Assembly (NCBI GenBank): GCA_041483135.1 | Contig: JBGPFE010000014.1 | Location: 22,136 to 86,135, forward strand | From: PALSA-1004 sp041483135 | Lineage (GTDB): Bacteria; Pseudomonadota; Gammaproteobacteria; Burkholderiales; SG8-41 | Direction: 5' to 3' | DNA: 64,000 bases | In this document: positions 45,972-54,701 of the stretch, piece by piece | Position numbering within the stretch: the first letter of the stretch is position 1 | Layout of the letters: each line of letters opens with the position of its first letter | The notes under the pieces: generated by a model | What the model saw: the letters and a program-made list of their open reading frames with translations, nothing else | The model's database searches: none | Told to the model about the DNA's origin: nothing | Translations under genes and position numbers: made by a program

Positions 45972-47146
45972 ACCGCCAACCCCCGGATCAATTGCCGGTT
46001 CTCCCAGTCGACTCTGAGCAGAACAGCCAGCGCGCAGCAGTTGGCGGCGATGCCGCTGCCGCCGAACGACAACAGCGGCAGCGTGAGCCCCTTGGTCGGC
46101 AGCACGCCCATGTTGACGCCGATGTTGATGATCGCCTGCACGCCGAGCCATAGCCCGATACCATGCGCGGTAAGCGCCGGGTAATAGCGCTCGAGCGCGG
46201 CCGCCTGGCGGCCGATCGCGAACGCGCGCACGACGATGATTGCGAACAGCAGAATCACCAGCGCCACGCCGGCGAAGCCGAGTTCCTCGGCGATCACCGC
46301 CAGCAGGAAATCGGTGTGCGCCTCGGGCAGGTAGAACAGTTTTTCGACGCTGCCGCCCAGGCCGACGCCGAACCATTCGCCGCGGCCGAACGCGATCAGC
46401 GCGTGCGACAGCTGGTAGCCCTTGCCGAACGGATCGGCCCACGGATCCATGAAGCCGACCACGCGCTGCAGCCGATACGGTGAAAGCCAGATCAACAGCA
46501 CGAAACCGACAATCAGCATTGCGATCAGGCCGGCGAACAGCCGCCAGGTCATGCCCCCGAGGAACAGGATGCCTATCGCTATTGCGGTGATCACCGCGAA
46601 GGCGCCGAAGTCCGGCTCGCGCAGCAACAATCCGCCGATCACCAGCATTACGGCGAACATCGGCAAAAAGCCTTTCCTCAGGCTGTGCATGCTGGCCGCC
46701 TTGCGCACGGTGTAATCGGCGGCGTACAGCACCGCAAAGAGCTTCATCAATTCCGACGGCTGCAGGTTGAACAGGTACAGCGACAGCCAGCGCTGGCTGC
46801 CGTTGACCTCGCGCCCGACGCCCGGCACCAGTACCAGCGCGAGCAATCCGGCTCCGAGCAGGAACAGGTATGGCGCCATCTGCTGCCAGAAACGCAGCGG
46901 AAACTGAAACGCGACCGTTGCGAGCAGGATGCTCAACGCGACAAACACGCCATGCCGCATCAGGTAATACATCGGCTGCTGGCCGGTGATCCGGCTGCCT
47001 TCGGCGATCGCGATCGACGACGAATAGACCATCACCAGACCGAGCGCGAGCAGCAGCACGGCTGCCCACACCAGCGTGTGATCGTATTCCGCCGGCTGCG
47101 GCCGGCTTTTTACATCGGCATAAAACATGGTGCTAGCGTCCGTCAC
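45968..47146 (-). CDS. ftsW: Lipid II polymerase FtsW
   Basis: The 392-residue SEDS-family glycosyltransferase has ten helices and works with FtsI in septal wall synthesis. SEDS motifs are visible: QPSELMKLFAVLYAADY, EPDFGAFAVI, GKGYQLSHALIAFGRGEWFGVGLGGS split across the periplasmic loop, and AHTDFLLAVIAEELGF. Two starts are possible: GTG 47146 (14-bp overlap with murD) or ATG 47128. The longer is listed. Confidence 0.96.
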   Translation of the reverse strand: MTDASTMFYADVKSRPQPAEYDHTLVWAAVLLLALGLVMVYSSSIAIAEGSRITGQQPMYYLMRHGVFVALSILLATVAFQFPLRFWQQMAPYLFLLGAGLLALVLVPGVGREVNGSQRWLSLYLFNLQPSELMKLFAVLYAADYTVRKAASMHSLRKGFLPMFAVMLVIGGLLLREPDFGAFAVITAIAIGILFLGGMTWRLFAGLIAMLIVGFVLLIWLSPYRLQRVVGFMDPWADPFGKGYQLSHALIAFGRGEWFGVGLGGSVEKLFYLPEAHTDFLLAVIAEELGFAGVALVILLFAIIVVRAFAIGRQAAALERYYPALTAHGIGLWLGVQAIINIGVNMGVLPTKGLTLPLLSFGGSGIAANCCALAVLLRVDWENRQLIRGLAV

Positions 47147-48533
47147 CCGTCATCAGCTTTCTCGCCGCAGCGGCAAACACTTCGCCGCGGTGCGCGTAAT
47201 TTCTGAACATGTCGTAGCTCGCGCATGCCGGCGAGAGCAGCACCGCATCGCCGCGCCGGCTCGCTGCGTATGCGCCCGCGACCGCCTGCGTCATGTCGTC
47301 GACGCGCGTCAACGGCACGCCGCAACCATCGAGCGCGGCCGCAATCCGTTCGCGGTCACGCCCGATCAGCACTACCGCACGCGCGTGGCGCTTGACCGCC
47401 GCGCGCAGCGGCCCGAAGTCCTGGCTTTTGTCGTCACCGCCCGCAATCAGCACCACCGGCTGAGCGAAGCCATTGAGCGCGGCAACCGTCGAGCCGACGT
47501 TGGTGCCTTTCGAGTCGTCGTAAAACGTGACGCCGTCGATCTCCGCGACTTTCTCGACGCGGTGCGGCAGCCCCTTGAAATTGCGCAAGGCCGTGACGAT
47601 CGCCTTGTCGGCAACGCCGATCGCGCGGCACAGCGCGCCCGCGGCTAGCGCGTTCGCCGCGTTGTGCAGCCCGGCGATCGGCAGCTCATCAACCGGCAAC
47701 AACATCTGGTCGCCACGCGCAAGCCACGGCTTGTTGCCGCGCTGCGCGATACCCCACTCGCGCGCGCCTCGCGGCGTGGTCAGCCCGAAGCGGTGGACGG
47801 TGCGGCCCGGCAATTTCATCGCGCTGCTGGCCGCGTCGTCGCGATTGAGCACCTGCGCGCCGCTGCCGTTGAACACCCGCGTCTTGGCTGCAACGTACGC
47901 ATCCATGCCGTCGTAGCGATCGAGATGGTCCGCTGACAGATTGAGCATCGCCGCCGCATCCGCATTGAGGCTCGTCGTGCTTTCGAGCTGGAAGCTCGAC
48001 AGCTCGAGCACGAACGCGTCGGGTGCAGCCCTGCCGTTCTCGATTTCGGTCAGCGCGTCGAGCACCGGCGTGCCGATGTTGCCGGCGACCACGGTGTCGA
48101 GGCCTGCCGCGGCGCAGATGTCGCCCGCCATGCGTGTCACCGTGCTCTTGCCGTTGGTCCCTGTTATCGCGAGAATTCTCGCGTTTTCCAGTTTCGAGTT
48201 TCGAGTTTCGAGTTCCATGAGCGTCAGGCCGAACAACTCGACGTCGCCGACCACCGGCATGCCGCGCTTGATCGCCGCCGCCACCGACGGCGTGCGGCGA
48301 TCGACGCCGGGGCTGATCGCGATCAGGTCGGCTGCTCGCACGCGCGCATCGCTGAACTCACCGCATTCAAGCGCAACGTCGGGCAGCTCGCGCTTGAGTT
48401 CGCCCGCGCGTGGCGGCTCAGTGCGCGTGTCGGCGACCGACACGATCGCACCGTGCCGTTTGAGCCAGAGCGTCATCGACATTCCGGTATCACCCAGTCC
48501 CAGTACCAAGACTTTTTTACCTTTCAAGCCCAT
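47133..48533 (-). CDS. murD: UDP-N-acetylmuramoylalanine--D-glutamate ligase MurD
   Basis: The 466-residue Mur ligase has N-terminal VLGLGDTGMSM, ATP loop ITGTNGKSTV and DDSKGTNVGST. It adds D-Glu to UDP-MurNAc-L-Ala. Between the conserved GDVELF and the ATP loop lies a polar linker, MELETRNSKLENA, which is encoded by four tandem seven-base repeats. The linker joins the UDP-binding and ATPase domains and tolerates length change, so activity is probably kept. It follows a 33-codon mraY-like microgene. Confidence 0.97.
   Translation of the reverse strand: MGLKGKKVLVLGLGDTGMSMTLWLKRHGAIVSVADTRTEPPRAGELKRELPDVALECGEFSDARVRAADLIAISPGVDRRTPSVAAAIKRGMPVVGDVELFGLTLMELETRNSKLENARILAITGTNGKSTVTRMAGDICAAAGLDTVVAGNIGTPVLDALTEIENGRAAPDAFVLELSSFQLESTTSLNADAAAMLNLSADHLDRYDGMDAYVAAKTRVFNGSGAQVLNRDDAASSAMKLPGRTVHRFGLTTPRGAREWGIAQRGNKPWLARGDQMLLPVDELPIAGLHNAANALAAGALCRAIGVADKAIVTALRNFKGLPHRVEKVAEIDGVTFYDDSKGTNVGSTVAALNGFAQPVVLIAGGDDKSQDFGPLRAAVKRHARAVVLIGRDRERIAAALDGCGVPLTRVDDMTQAVAGAYAASRRGDAVLLSPACASYDMFRNYAHRGEVFAAAARKLMTGDGR
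48188..48215. repeat. Heptad array H inside the murD coding sequence
   Basis: Four + strand units, CCAGTTT, CGAGTTT, CGAGTTT and CGAGTTC, are in 7-bp phase within the gene. They match the arms at 26331-26390 and 49801-49886. Because three units are 21 bp, the murD frame is kept. Confidence 0.88.
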
Positions 48534-48556
48534 GTGCGTTCATCTGCGTCTGCTTC

Positions 48557-48658
48557 CTAGCGCAACTTCAGCGTCGACAAGCCAACGAGCACCAGCATCA
48601 TCGTGATGATCCAGAAGCGCTGGTTGGTTTTGGTGTCGTCGTAATGCGCAAAGCGCAT
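48557..48658 (-). CDS. 33-residue microgene copying the MraY C-terminal helix
   Basis: A 33-codon ORF between mraY and murD starts at ATG 48658, four bases after GGAGGAGG. It encodes MRFAHYDDTKTNQ and then 20 residues identical to the last 20 of MraY (from RFWIIT to STLKLR). At DNA level nine of these 20 codons differ from mraY, and all nine changes are synonymous. This looks like protein-level selection, not decay. The product would be a single membrane helix. It could regulate MraY or be a structural remnant; no function is known to me. Confidence 0.65.
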   Translation of the reverse strand: MRFAHYDDTKTNQRFWIITMMLVLVGLSTLKLR

Positions 48659-48703
48659 TAGCCTCCTCCAAACCAACCCGTAGTGCGCTTTTCTCATGAC
48701 CAG

Positions 48704-49789
48704 TTACCTCAGCTTCAAAGTTGAGAGGCCCACGAGGACCAACATCATCGTGATGATCCAGAAGCGCACCACGACCTGGTTTTCCTTCCAGCCTTTCAAT
48801 TCGTAGTGGTGATGCAGCGGCGCCATGCGGAAGATGCGTTTGCCCGTCAGCTTGAACGACGCCACCTGCAGCATCACCGACAGCGTCTCGACCACGAACA
48901 CGCCGCCCATGATGAACAGCACGATTTCCTGCCGCACGATCACCGCGATGGTGCCGAGCGCGGCGCCGAGCGCGAGCGCGCCGACGTCGCCCATGAACAC
49001 TTCCGCCGGATAGGCGTTGAACCACAAAAAAGCGAGTCCCGCCCCGGCCAGCGCGCCGCAGAACACCGTGAGCTCGCCGGCGCCTGGAATGAGCGGGAAA
49101 CCGAGGTATTTGGAGAACACCGAGTTACCCGCGACATAGGCGAATACGCCGAGCGCGCTGCCGATCATGACCGTCGGCATGATCGCGAGCCCGTCAAGGC
49201 CGTCGGTGAGATTGACCGCGTTGCTGGTGCCGACAATCACGAGATATGTCAGCACGATGAAACCGAGCACGCCGAGCGGATAGGCCACGTTCTTGAAAAA
49301 CGGTACGATGAATTCGGTCTGCGCCGGCAGATTGGTGCTGAACGCGATGAAGCACGCGGCGGTGACGCCGATCAGCGATTGGTAGAAAAACTTGGCCTTC
49401 GCCGACAGCCCCTTCGGATTGCGGTGCACCACCTTGCGGTAGTCGTCGACCCAGCCGATCGCGCCGAAGCCGAGCGTCACCGCCAGCACCACCCATACGA
49501 AGCGGTTTTCGAGATCGGACCACAACAGCGTCGTCACCACGATCGCGACCAGGATCAGCGCGCCGCCCATGGTCGGCGTGCCGGCTTTGGGCAGATGCGA
49601 CTGCGGGCCGTCATCGCGCACAGCCTGGCCGATCTTGTACGACGTGAGCCGGCGGATCATCGTCGGACCGACCGCGAAGGTGATGAGCAGCGCGGTGAGG
49701 CACGCGAGTACGGCGCGCAACGTGATATAGCTGAACACGTTGAATGCGCGGATGTCCTTCGCCAGCCACTGGGCAAGCTCTAGAAGCAT
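48704..49789 (-). CDS. mraY: Phospho-N-acetylmuramoyl-pentapeptide-transferase MraY
   Basis: The 361-residue integral membrane enzyme makes lipid I. It has ten helices, TNAVNLTDGLDGLA with the catalytic Asp residues, and PLHHHYELKGWKENQVV near the end. ATG 49789 gives MLLELAQWL, as in relatives. A longer frame adds 16 residues that are only translated heptad repeat. Its 3' end is copied in the microgene at 48557-48658. Confidence 0.97.
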   Translation of the reverse strand: MLLELAQWLAKDIRAFNVFSYITLRAVLACLTALLITFAVGPTMIRRLTSYKIGQAVRDDGPQSHLPKAGTPTMGGALILVAIVVTTLLWSDLENRFVWVVLAVTLGFGAIGWVDDYRKVVHRNPKGLSAKAKFFYQSLIGVTAACFIAFSTNLPAQTEFIVPFFKNVAYPLGVLGFIVLTYLVIVGTSNAVNLTDGLDGLAIMPTVMIGSALGVFAYVAGNSVFSKYLGFPLIPGAGELTVFCGALAGAGLAFLWFNAYPAEVFMGDVGALALGAALGTIAVIVRQEIVLFIMGGVFVVETLSVMLQVASFKLTGKRIFRMAPLHHHYELKGWKENQVVVRFWIITMMLVLVGLSTLKLR

Positions 49790-49800
49790 GCGGCCTCCGC

Positions 49801-49886
49801 GGTTTCGAGTTGCGAGTTGCGGGTTGCGGGTTTGCATGGGTTTCGCTGCATGGTGGTCAACCCGGAACTTTCAACTCGAAACTCTT
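49801..49886. repeat. Heptad array pair I between mraY and murF
   Basis: Left units GGTTTCG, AGTTGCG, AGTTGCG, GGTTGCG and GGTTTGC run from 49801. Right units AACTTTC, AACTCGA and AACTCTT lie at 49866-49886. The right arm overlaps the murF 3' end and encodes the last residues of MurF. Confidence 0.85.
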
Positions 49887-51212
49887 GACAACTCGTTCCA
49901 TCCGCATGAAACGCGAGCCCTTGACCAGCAGCGTCACGTCGGGCGCAAGCGCGTTCTCGACTTCCGCCAGCAGGTCCTCGATGCGCGTGAAATGCCGCGC
50001 GCCGGCGCCGCACGCCTGCGCCGCGTGCGCCGATAATTCGCCGAGCGTGAACAACCGGTCGATACCGGATTCGCGCGCAAACACGCCGATCTGCGCATGC
50101 AACCCCGGCGCCTGCGGCCCGAGTTCGCCCATGTCGCCCAGCACCAGCAGTTTTTTGCCCGGCGCCTGCGCCAGCACGGCGATTGCGGCTCGCACCGAAT
50201 CCGGATTCGCGTTGTAGGTATCGTCGATCAGCGTCGCGCCGTGCAGGCAGCTCTTGCGCTGCAGCCGGCCTTTGATCCCGCCAAAGCGCGCAATTCCCGC
50301 CGCGACGGTCGCGGCCGGCACCGCAAGCGCGGTTGCCGCGGCGCTTGCGGCAAGCGCGTTCTTCACGTTATGCAGTCCCGGCGCCGGCACTACTGCGCGG
50401 GCTTCACCGAGCGGGGTCTTGAGCACGATCTCGCTGTCAAGCTGTCGCACCCGGTAGGTAGCGGTCACTGTTGCTTTGGTCTCGAGCCCAAACTCGATCC
50501 GCTTCCTGCCTGCCGCGAGTTCGCGCCACAGCGGCGCATAGCGCTCGTCGGCGTTGATTACGGCGATGCCGTCAGCTTTGAGGCCCTCGAAGATTTCGCC
50601 TTTGGCGCGCGCGATCGCTTCGGTCGAGCCGAGGTTTTCGAGATGCGCGACGCCGGCGTTGTTGATCAGCGCCACATCGGGCTCGGCAAGCCGCGTGATA
50701 TAGGAAAGCTCGCCGGTATGATTCATGCCCATTTCGATCACCGCATAGCGGTGCTCGCGCCGCAGCTCGAGCAGCGTCAGCGGCACGCCGATGTGGTTGT
50801 TGAGATTGCCGCGCGTAGCCAGTACGGCATCCTCGCCGGCGACGGCGCGCAGAATTGCCGCCAGCATTTCCTTCACTGTGGTCTTGCCGTTGCTGCCGGT
50901 GAGCGCCACCAGCGGGTTCTTGAATTGGCGGCGCCAGTAATTGCCGAGCCGACCCAGCGCCCGCGTCGTGTCATCAACCAGGATCTGCGGCAACTTGCTG
51001 TCGCCGGCTGCGCGCTCGACCAGCACTGCCGCTGCACCGGCCGCGGCAGCCTCTGCGATGAATGCATGACCGTCGAAGCGCTCGCCCTTCAGCGCGACGA
51101 ACAAGTCGCCGCGACTGATCGCGCGGCTGTCACTGCTGACCGCGCTGAATTCCACGTCACCGCCGGTAAAACGCGCGCCGAGTGCTTGCGCTGCCTGCGA
51201 TACGCGCATCAT
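49857..51212 (-). CDS. murF: UDP-MurNAc-tripeptide--D-Ala-D-Ala ligase MurF
   Basis: The 451-residue Mur ligase joins D-Ala-D-Ala to UDP-MurNAc-tripeptide. It has the N-terminal FTGGDVEFSAVSSDSRAI, ATP loop LTGSNGKTTVKEML and IDDTYNANPDSVRAA. Its final residues, SFELKVPG, are written by the right arm of a heptad array. The ATG overlaps the murE stop as ATGA. Confidence 0.97.
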   Translation of the reverse strand: MMRVSQAAQALGARFTGGDVEFSAVSSDSRAISRGDLFVALKGERFDGHAFIAEAAAAGAAAVLVERAAGDSKLPQILVDDTTRALGRLGNYWRRQFKNPLVALTGSNGKTTVKEMLAAILRAVAGEDAVLATRGNLNNHIGVPLTLLELRREHRYAVIEMGMNHTGELSYITRLAEPDVALINNAGVAHLENLGSTEAIARAKGEIFEGLKADGIAVINADERYAPLWRELAAGRKRIEFGLETKATVTATYRVRQLDSEIVLKTPLGEARAVVPAPGLHNVKNALAASAAATALAVPAATVAAGIARFGGIKGRLQRKSCLHGATLIDDTYNANPDSVRAAIAVLAQAPGKKLLVLGDMGELGPQAPGLHAQIGVFARESGIDRLFTLGELSAHAAQACGAGARHFTRIEDLLAEVENALAPDVTLLVKGSRFMRMERVVKSFELKVPG

Positions 51213-52705
51213 TTGCGCAGTCCCCGCAATACGGCACGCGCCACCGCGCCGTCGCTGAACGGCCGTTTGGCGCCCATGATTTCCTGGTACGTCTCGTGGC
51301 CCTTGCCGGCAATCAGCACCACGTCGCCGCGCCGCGCTTCGCGCAGCGCCAGCGCAATCGCGCGCTTGCGGTCAGGCTCGATCACACAATCGCCTCGCGC
51401 GCCTTTGCGGATATCGGCGATGATCGCCAGCGGATCCTCGCCGCGCGGGTTGTCGCTGGTAATCACGACGTGATCGGCGAGCCGCGTCGCGACCGTGCCC
51501 ATCAGCGGCCGCTTGCCGCGGTCGCGCCCGCCGCCGCAGCCGAACACGCAGATGAGGCGAGAGGCGTGGCCCTCGATCAGCTCCCGCAACGCCAGCAACA
51601 CTTGCTCGAGCGCAGCGGGTGAATGCGCGTAATCGACGACCGCCAGCGGCAGACGGCCGCCGCCGAATTTCTGCATGCGTCCCGGCACTGCGTCGAGCCT
51701 GGCGAGTGTCGCGACCGCATCCTTGAGCTTGATGTCGCTCGCCAGCAACGTGGCCAGCGAGCCGAGCAGGTTGGAAGCGTTGTAGCCGCCGATCACCGGG
51801 CTCTCGACGGTCGCCGCGCCCCACGGCGTCTTGACATCGAAGCGCACGCCGGCGGCCCGGGTGGCGAGATTTCTGCCGATCACGCGCGGCAGGCGGCGTG
51901 CGCCGCTCGCGCCGCGCCCGAAACCGTAACCGAGCATGCTGAGTCCGCGCCGCCGCACGCGGCCTGCCAGCTCGATGCCGAAATCGTCGTCGAGGTTGAC
52001 AATCGCGTGCTTGAGCGACTCGCACTCGAACAGCCGCGCCTTGGCGTGCTGGTAGCGGCGCATGGTGCGGTGGTAATCGAGATGATCGCGCGACAGGTTC
52101 GTGAGCAGCGCCACGTCGAACTGCACGCCGGCGACGCGATCCTGGTCGAGTCCGATGGACGATACTTCCATGCTCACCGCGTGTGCGCCGCGGCGCGCGA
52201 AATCCGCAAGCTGCGCGTGCAACCACGCCGCATCGGGCGTGGTATTGACGAGCGGCTTTAACGCGCCGCGCAGACCGTAGCCGAGCGTACCGATCACTGC
52301 GGTGCGCACCCCGCAGTCGTTCAACGCGTGGGCAACCCACTGGCTGCACGTCGTCTTGCCGTTGGTGCCGGTGACGCCGATCATCCACAACCGCGTGCTC
52401 GGATAATCGTAGATGTGGCTTGCGATCGAGCCGGCGCGTGCGCGCAGCCGGGACACGCCGAGATTCGGCACGCGCCACGACGGATTCCACTCGAACCCGC
52501 GTTTCTCCCACAGCACCGAGCCGGCGCCGTTGGCAATCGCCTGCGCGATGTAGCGCCGGCCATCCTGCGTTTCGCCCGGATACGCGACGAAGGTATCGCC
52601 GCGCTTGACGCGCCGGCTGTCGGTGGCGAGCCGCCGGATGCCGAGTTGATCGATCGCGCGCAAATTCAAATCGCGCGCGCCGGCGCCGCTGAATGATTTG
52701 CTCAT
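51209..52705 (-). CDS. murE: UDP-MurNAc-L-Ala-D-Glu--meso-DAP ligase MurE
   Basis: The 498-residue Mur ligase has N-terminal LATDSRRVKRGDTFVAYPG, ATP loop TGTNGKTTCSQW and the motif DNPRGEDP. The DNPR motif marks use of meso-diaminopimelate. It overlaps ftsI and murF by ATGA at each side. Confidence 0.97.
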   Translation of the reverse strand: MSKSFSGAGARDLNLRAIDQLGIRRLATDSRRVKRGDTFVAYPGETQDGRRYIAQAIANGAGSVLWEKRGFEWNPSWRVPNLGVSRLRARAGSIASHIYDYPSTRLWMIGVTGTNGKTTCSQWVAHALNDCGVRTAVIGTLGYGLRGALKPLVNTTPDAAWLHAQLADFARRGAHAVSMEVSSIGLDQDRVAGVQFDVALLTNLSRDHLDYHRTMRRYQHAKARLFECESLKHAIVNLDDDFGIELAGRVRRRGLSMLGYGFGRGASGARRLPRVIGRNLATRAAGVRFDVKTPWGAATVESPVIGGYNASNLLGSLATLLASDIKLKDAVATLARLDAVPGRMQKFGGGRLPLAVVDYAHSPAALEQVLLALRELIEGHASRLICVFGCGGGRDRGKRPLMGTVATRLADHVVITSDNPRGEDPLAIIADIRKGARGDCVIEPDRKRAIALALREARRGDVVLIAGKGHETYQEIMGAKRPFSDGAVARAVLRGLRK

Positions 52706-54432
52706 ACCTCCTCGCGGATCTCCGGCGTGTTGGGCGGCGGCAGCACCACGTTGTTGAGCGGCGCGTCGGGTTTTATCCCCAATTGCCGCAGCGCGCCCGC
52801 CATCACATTACTGAACACGGGGGCCGCGACTGTGCCGCCGTAATAACGGCCGGCGCCGGGCTCGTCGATCATCACCGCGACGACCAGCCGCGGGTCGGAG
52901 GCCGGCGCAAAGCCGATGAACGACGACACGTATTTGTCGGCGGCATAGCTTGAGCCTTCGAATTTGTGCGCGGTACCGGTCTTGCCGGCGACGCGGTAAC
53001 CCATCACTTGTGCGCGCGGTGCGGTGCCCCCCGGCTGCACCGCCAGCTCGAGCATCTTGCGCACCTGCAGCGCGGTCTCGGGTGAGATCACGCGCGTGCT
53101 TGCGGCCGGCGTGTCCAGCTTCACCAGCGTCACCGGTTTGATTTCGCCGTTGTCCGCAAACACCAGGTAGGCGCGCGCGAGCTGCAACAGGCTCAGCGAA
53201 ATGCCATGGCCATACGACATCGTCGCCTGCTCGATCGGCCGCCAACTGTGGTAGGCACGCAGCCGGCCCGACACTTCGCCCGGAAAGCCGGAGAGCGGCG
53301 GTGTGCCGAAACCGACCCGGTTGAAGATGCTCCACAGCTTTTCCGACGGCAGCGCGAGCGCCATTTTGGCGGCGCCGATGTTGGACGATTTCTGGATCAC
53401 CTGCGCAACGGTGAGTGCACCTTGCGGATGCGCATCATGGATGGTGCGGTCGCCAATCGTCAGCCGGCCGGGCGCGGTTTGTATCAGCGTGTCCGGCTTG
53501 AACAGCCCGGCCTCGATCGCCGCCGCTGCGGTGAACGGCTTCAGCGTCGAGCCCGGCTCGAACAGATCGGTCACCGCGCGGTTACGCGTGCGTTTCGGCT
53601 CAAGCTTGGCGCGGTTGTTCGGGTTGTAGGACGGCAGGTTCGCCATTGCCAGCACTTCACCGGTCTTGGCGTCGAGCACCACGATGCCGCCGGCTTTCGC
53701 CCGGTTCGCGGCAACCGCATTTTTCAATTCGCGATACGCGAGGTACTGGAGCTTGGCATCAATCGACAACGTGAGATCACGCCCCTGCTGCGGTGTGCGG
53801 ATGCTCTCGACGTCTTCGACGATGTGCCCGAGACGGTCCTTGATCACGCGCCGGCTGCCGGGCTTGCCGGCGAGCTGCGCGTCGAATGCGAGTTCGAGCG
53901 CTTCCTGGCCCTTGTCGTCTATGTCGGTGAAGCCGATCAGGTGCGCGGTGTATTCGCTGCCCGGATAATAGCGACGGTACTCGCGCTGCAGGAACACGCC
54001 GGGGATGTTGAGTTCCACCACTTTCGCCGCCTGCTCCGGCGGCAGGTGCCGCTTCAGATAGACGAACTCGCGGTTGGTATCGACCAGCCGCTTCTCGATT
54101 TCGCCGGCGTCGATCTCGAGCAGTTGTGCCAGGCGCTTCATCTGCGCGGGCTTGATCTCGATATCCGCGGGACTCGCCCATACCGACTCGACCGGTGTCG
54201 AAATCGCGAGCGGTTCGTGGTTGCGGTCGGTGATCATGCCGCGCGTCGCGGAGATCTCGATCACGCGGCTGTAGCGCGATTCGCCTTTTTGCTGCAGGAA
54301 ATTATTGTTGAGCCCCTGCAGGTACACTGCACGCCCGGTCAGCACGCCGAATGCGAGCAGCAGCAGCAACAGCACGATCCGCGAGCGCCAGACCGGCAGC
54401 GTCAGCGGAAACATCTGCGTGGCGGCATTCAT
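52702..54432 (-). CDS. ftsI: Peptidoglycan transpeptidase FtsI (PBP3)
   Basis: The 576-residue class B penicillin-binding protein cross-links septal wall. There is one N-terminal helix (about 17-40), then a pedestal domain. The transpeptidase motifs are GSTLKPF (SxxK), KSSNIG (SxN) and KTGTAHK. ATG 54432 overlaps the ftsL stop as ATGA, which fixes the start; the longer frame runs antisense-like through ftsL. Confidence 0.97.
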   Translation of the reverse strand: MNAATQMFPLTLPVWRSRIVLLLLLLAFGVLTGRAVYLQGLNNNFLQQKGESRYSRVIEISATRGMITDRNHEPLAISTPVESVWASPADIEIKPAQMKRLAQLLEIDAGEIEKRLVDTNREFVYLKRHLPPEQAAKVVELNIPGVFLQREYRRYYPGSEYTAHLIGFTDIDDKGQEALELAFDAQLAGKPGSRRVIKDRLGHIVEDVESIRTPQQGRDLTLSIDAKLQYLAYRELKNAVAANRAKAGGIVVLDAKTGEVLAMANLPSYNPNNRAKLEPKRTRNRAVTDLFEPGSTLKPFTAAAAIEAGLFKPDTLIQTAPGRLTIGDRTIHDAHPQGALTVAQVIQKSSNIGAAKMALALPSEKLWSIFNRVGFGTPPLSGFPGEVSGRLRAYHSWRPIEQATMSYGHGISLSLLQLARAYLVFADNGEIKPVTLVKLDTPAASTRVISPETALQVRKMLELAVQPGGTAPRAQVMGYRVAGKTGTAHKFEGSSYAADKYVSSFIGFAPASDPRLVVAVMIDEPGAGRYYGGTVAAPVFSNVMAGALRQLGIKPDAPLNNVVLPPPNTPEIREEV

Positions 54433-54701
54433 TGCTTCTGCTCCGGCGCAATCACTTGCACACGTGACGGCGGCGGCGTGTGCATCATGAGCTGGCCGCT
54501 CGCGATTTTTTCGATGCGCGCGTGCATCGCCCACGTGCTTTGCTCGAGCTGCAACTGCCCCCACTCGATCTCGATCTGCCTGGCGAGTTCCTGCTCTTTC
54601 TGCAGTTCTACATAGAGCTTGCGCGCTTTATGTTGTGATGTGACAACGGAGAGCGCGCAGGCGACCAGGATGGCGAGCAGGATCAGGTTCAATCGCGCCA
54701 T
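54429..54701 (-). CDS. ftsL: Cell division protein FtsL
   Basis: The 90-residue bitopic protein has an N-terminal helix (LNLILLAILVACALSVV) and a coiled coil with LYVELQKEQELARQIEIEW, which pairs with FtsB in the FtsQLB complex. Position between rsmH and ftsI, with TGATG and ATGA junctions, confirms it. Confidence 0.94.
   Translation of the reverse strand: MARLNLILLAILVACALSVVTSQHKARKLYVELQKEQELARQIEIEWGQLQLEQSTWAMHARIEKIASGQLMMHTPPPSRVQVIAPEQKQ

Noticed and set aside
44874..47069. 731-codon minus frame spanning ftsW and murG
   Set aside because: Its first half is an out-of-frame reading of ftsW; only the part from ATG 45971 is MurG.
49790..49837. Sixteen-residue N-terminal extension of MraY
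   Set aside because: The extra codons are translated heptad repeat; ATG 49789 gives the family start.
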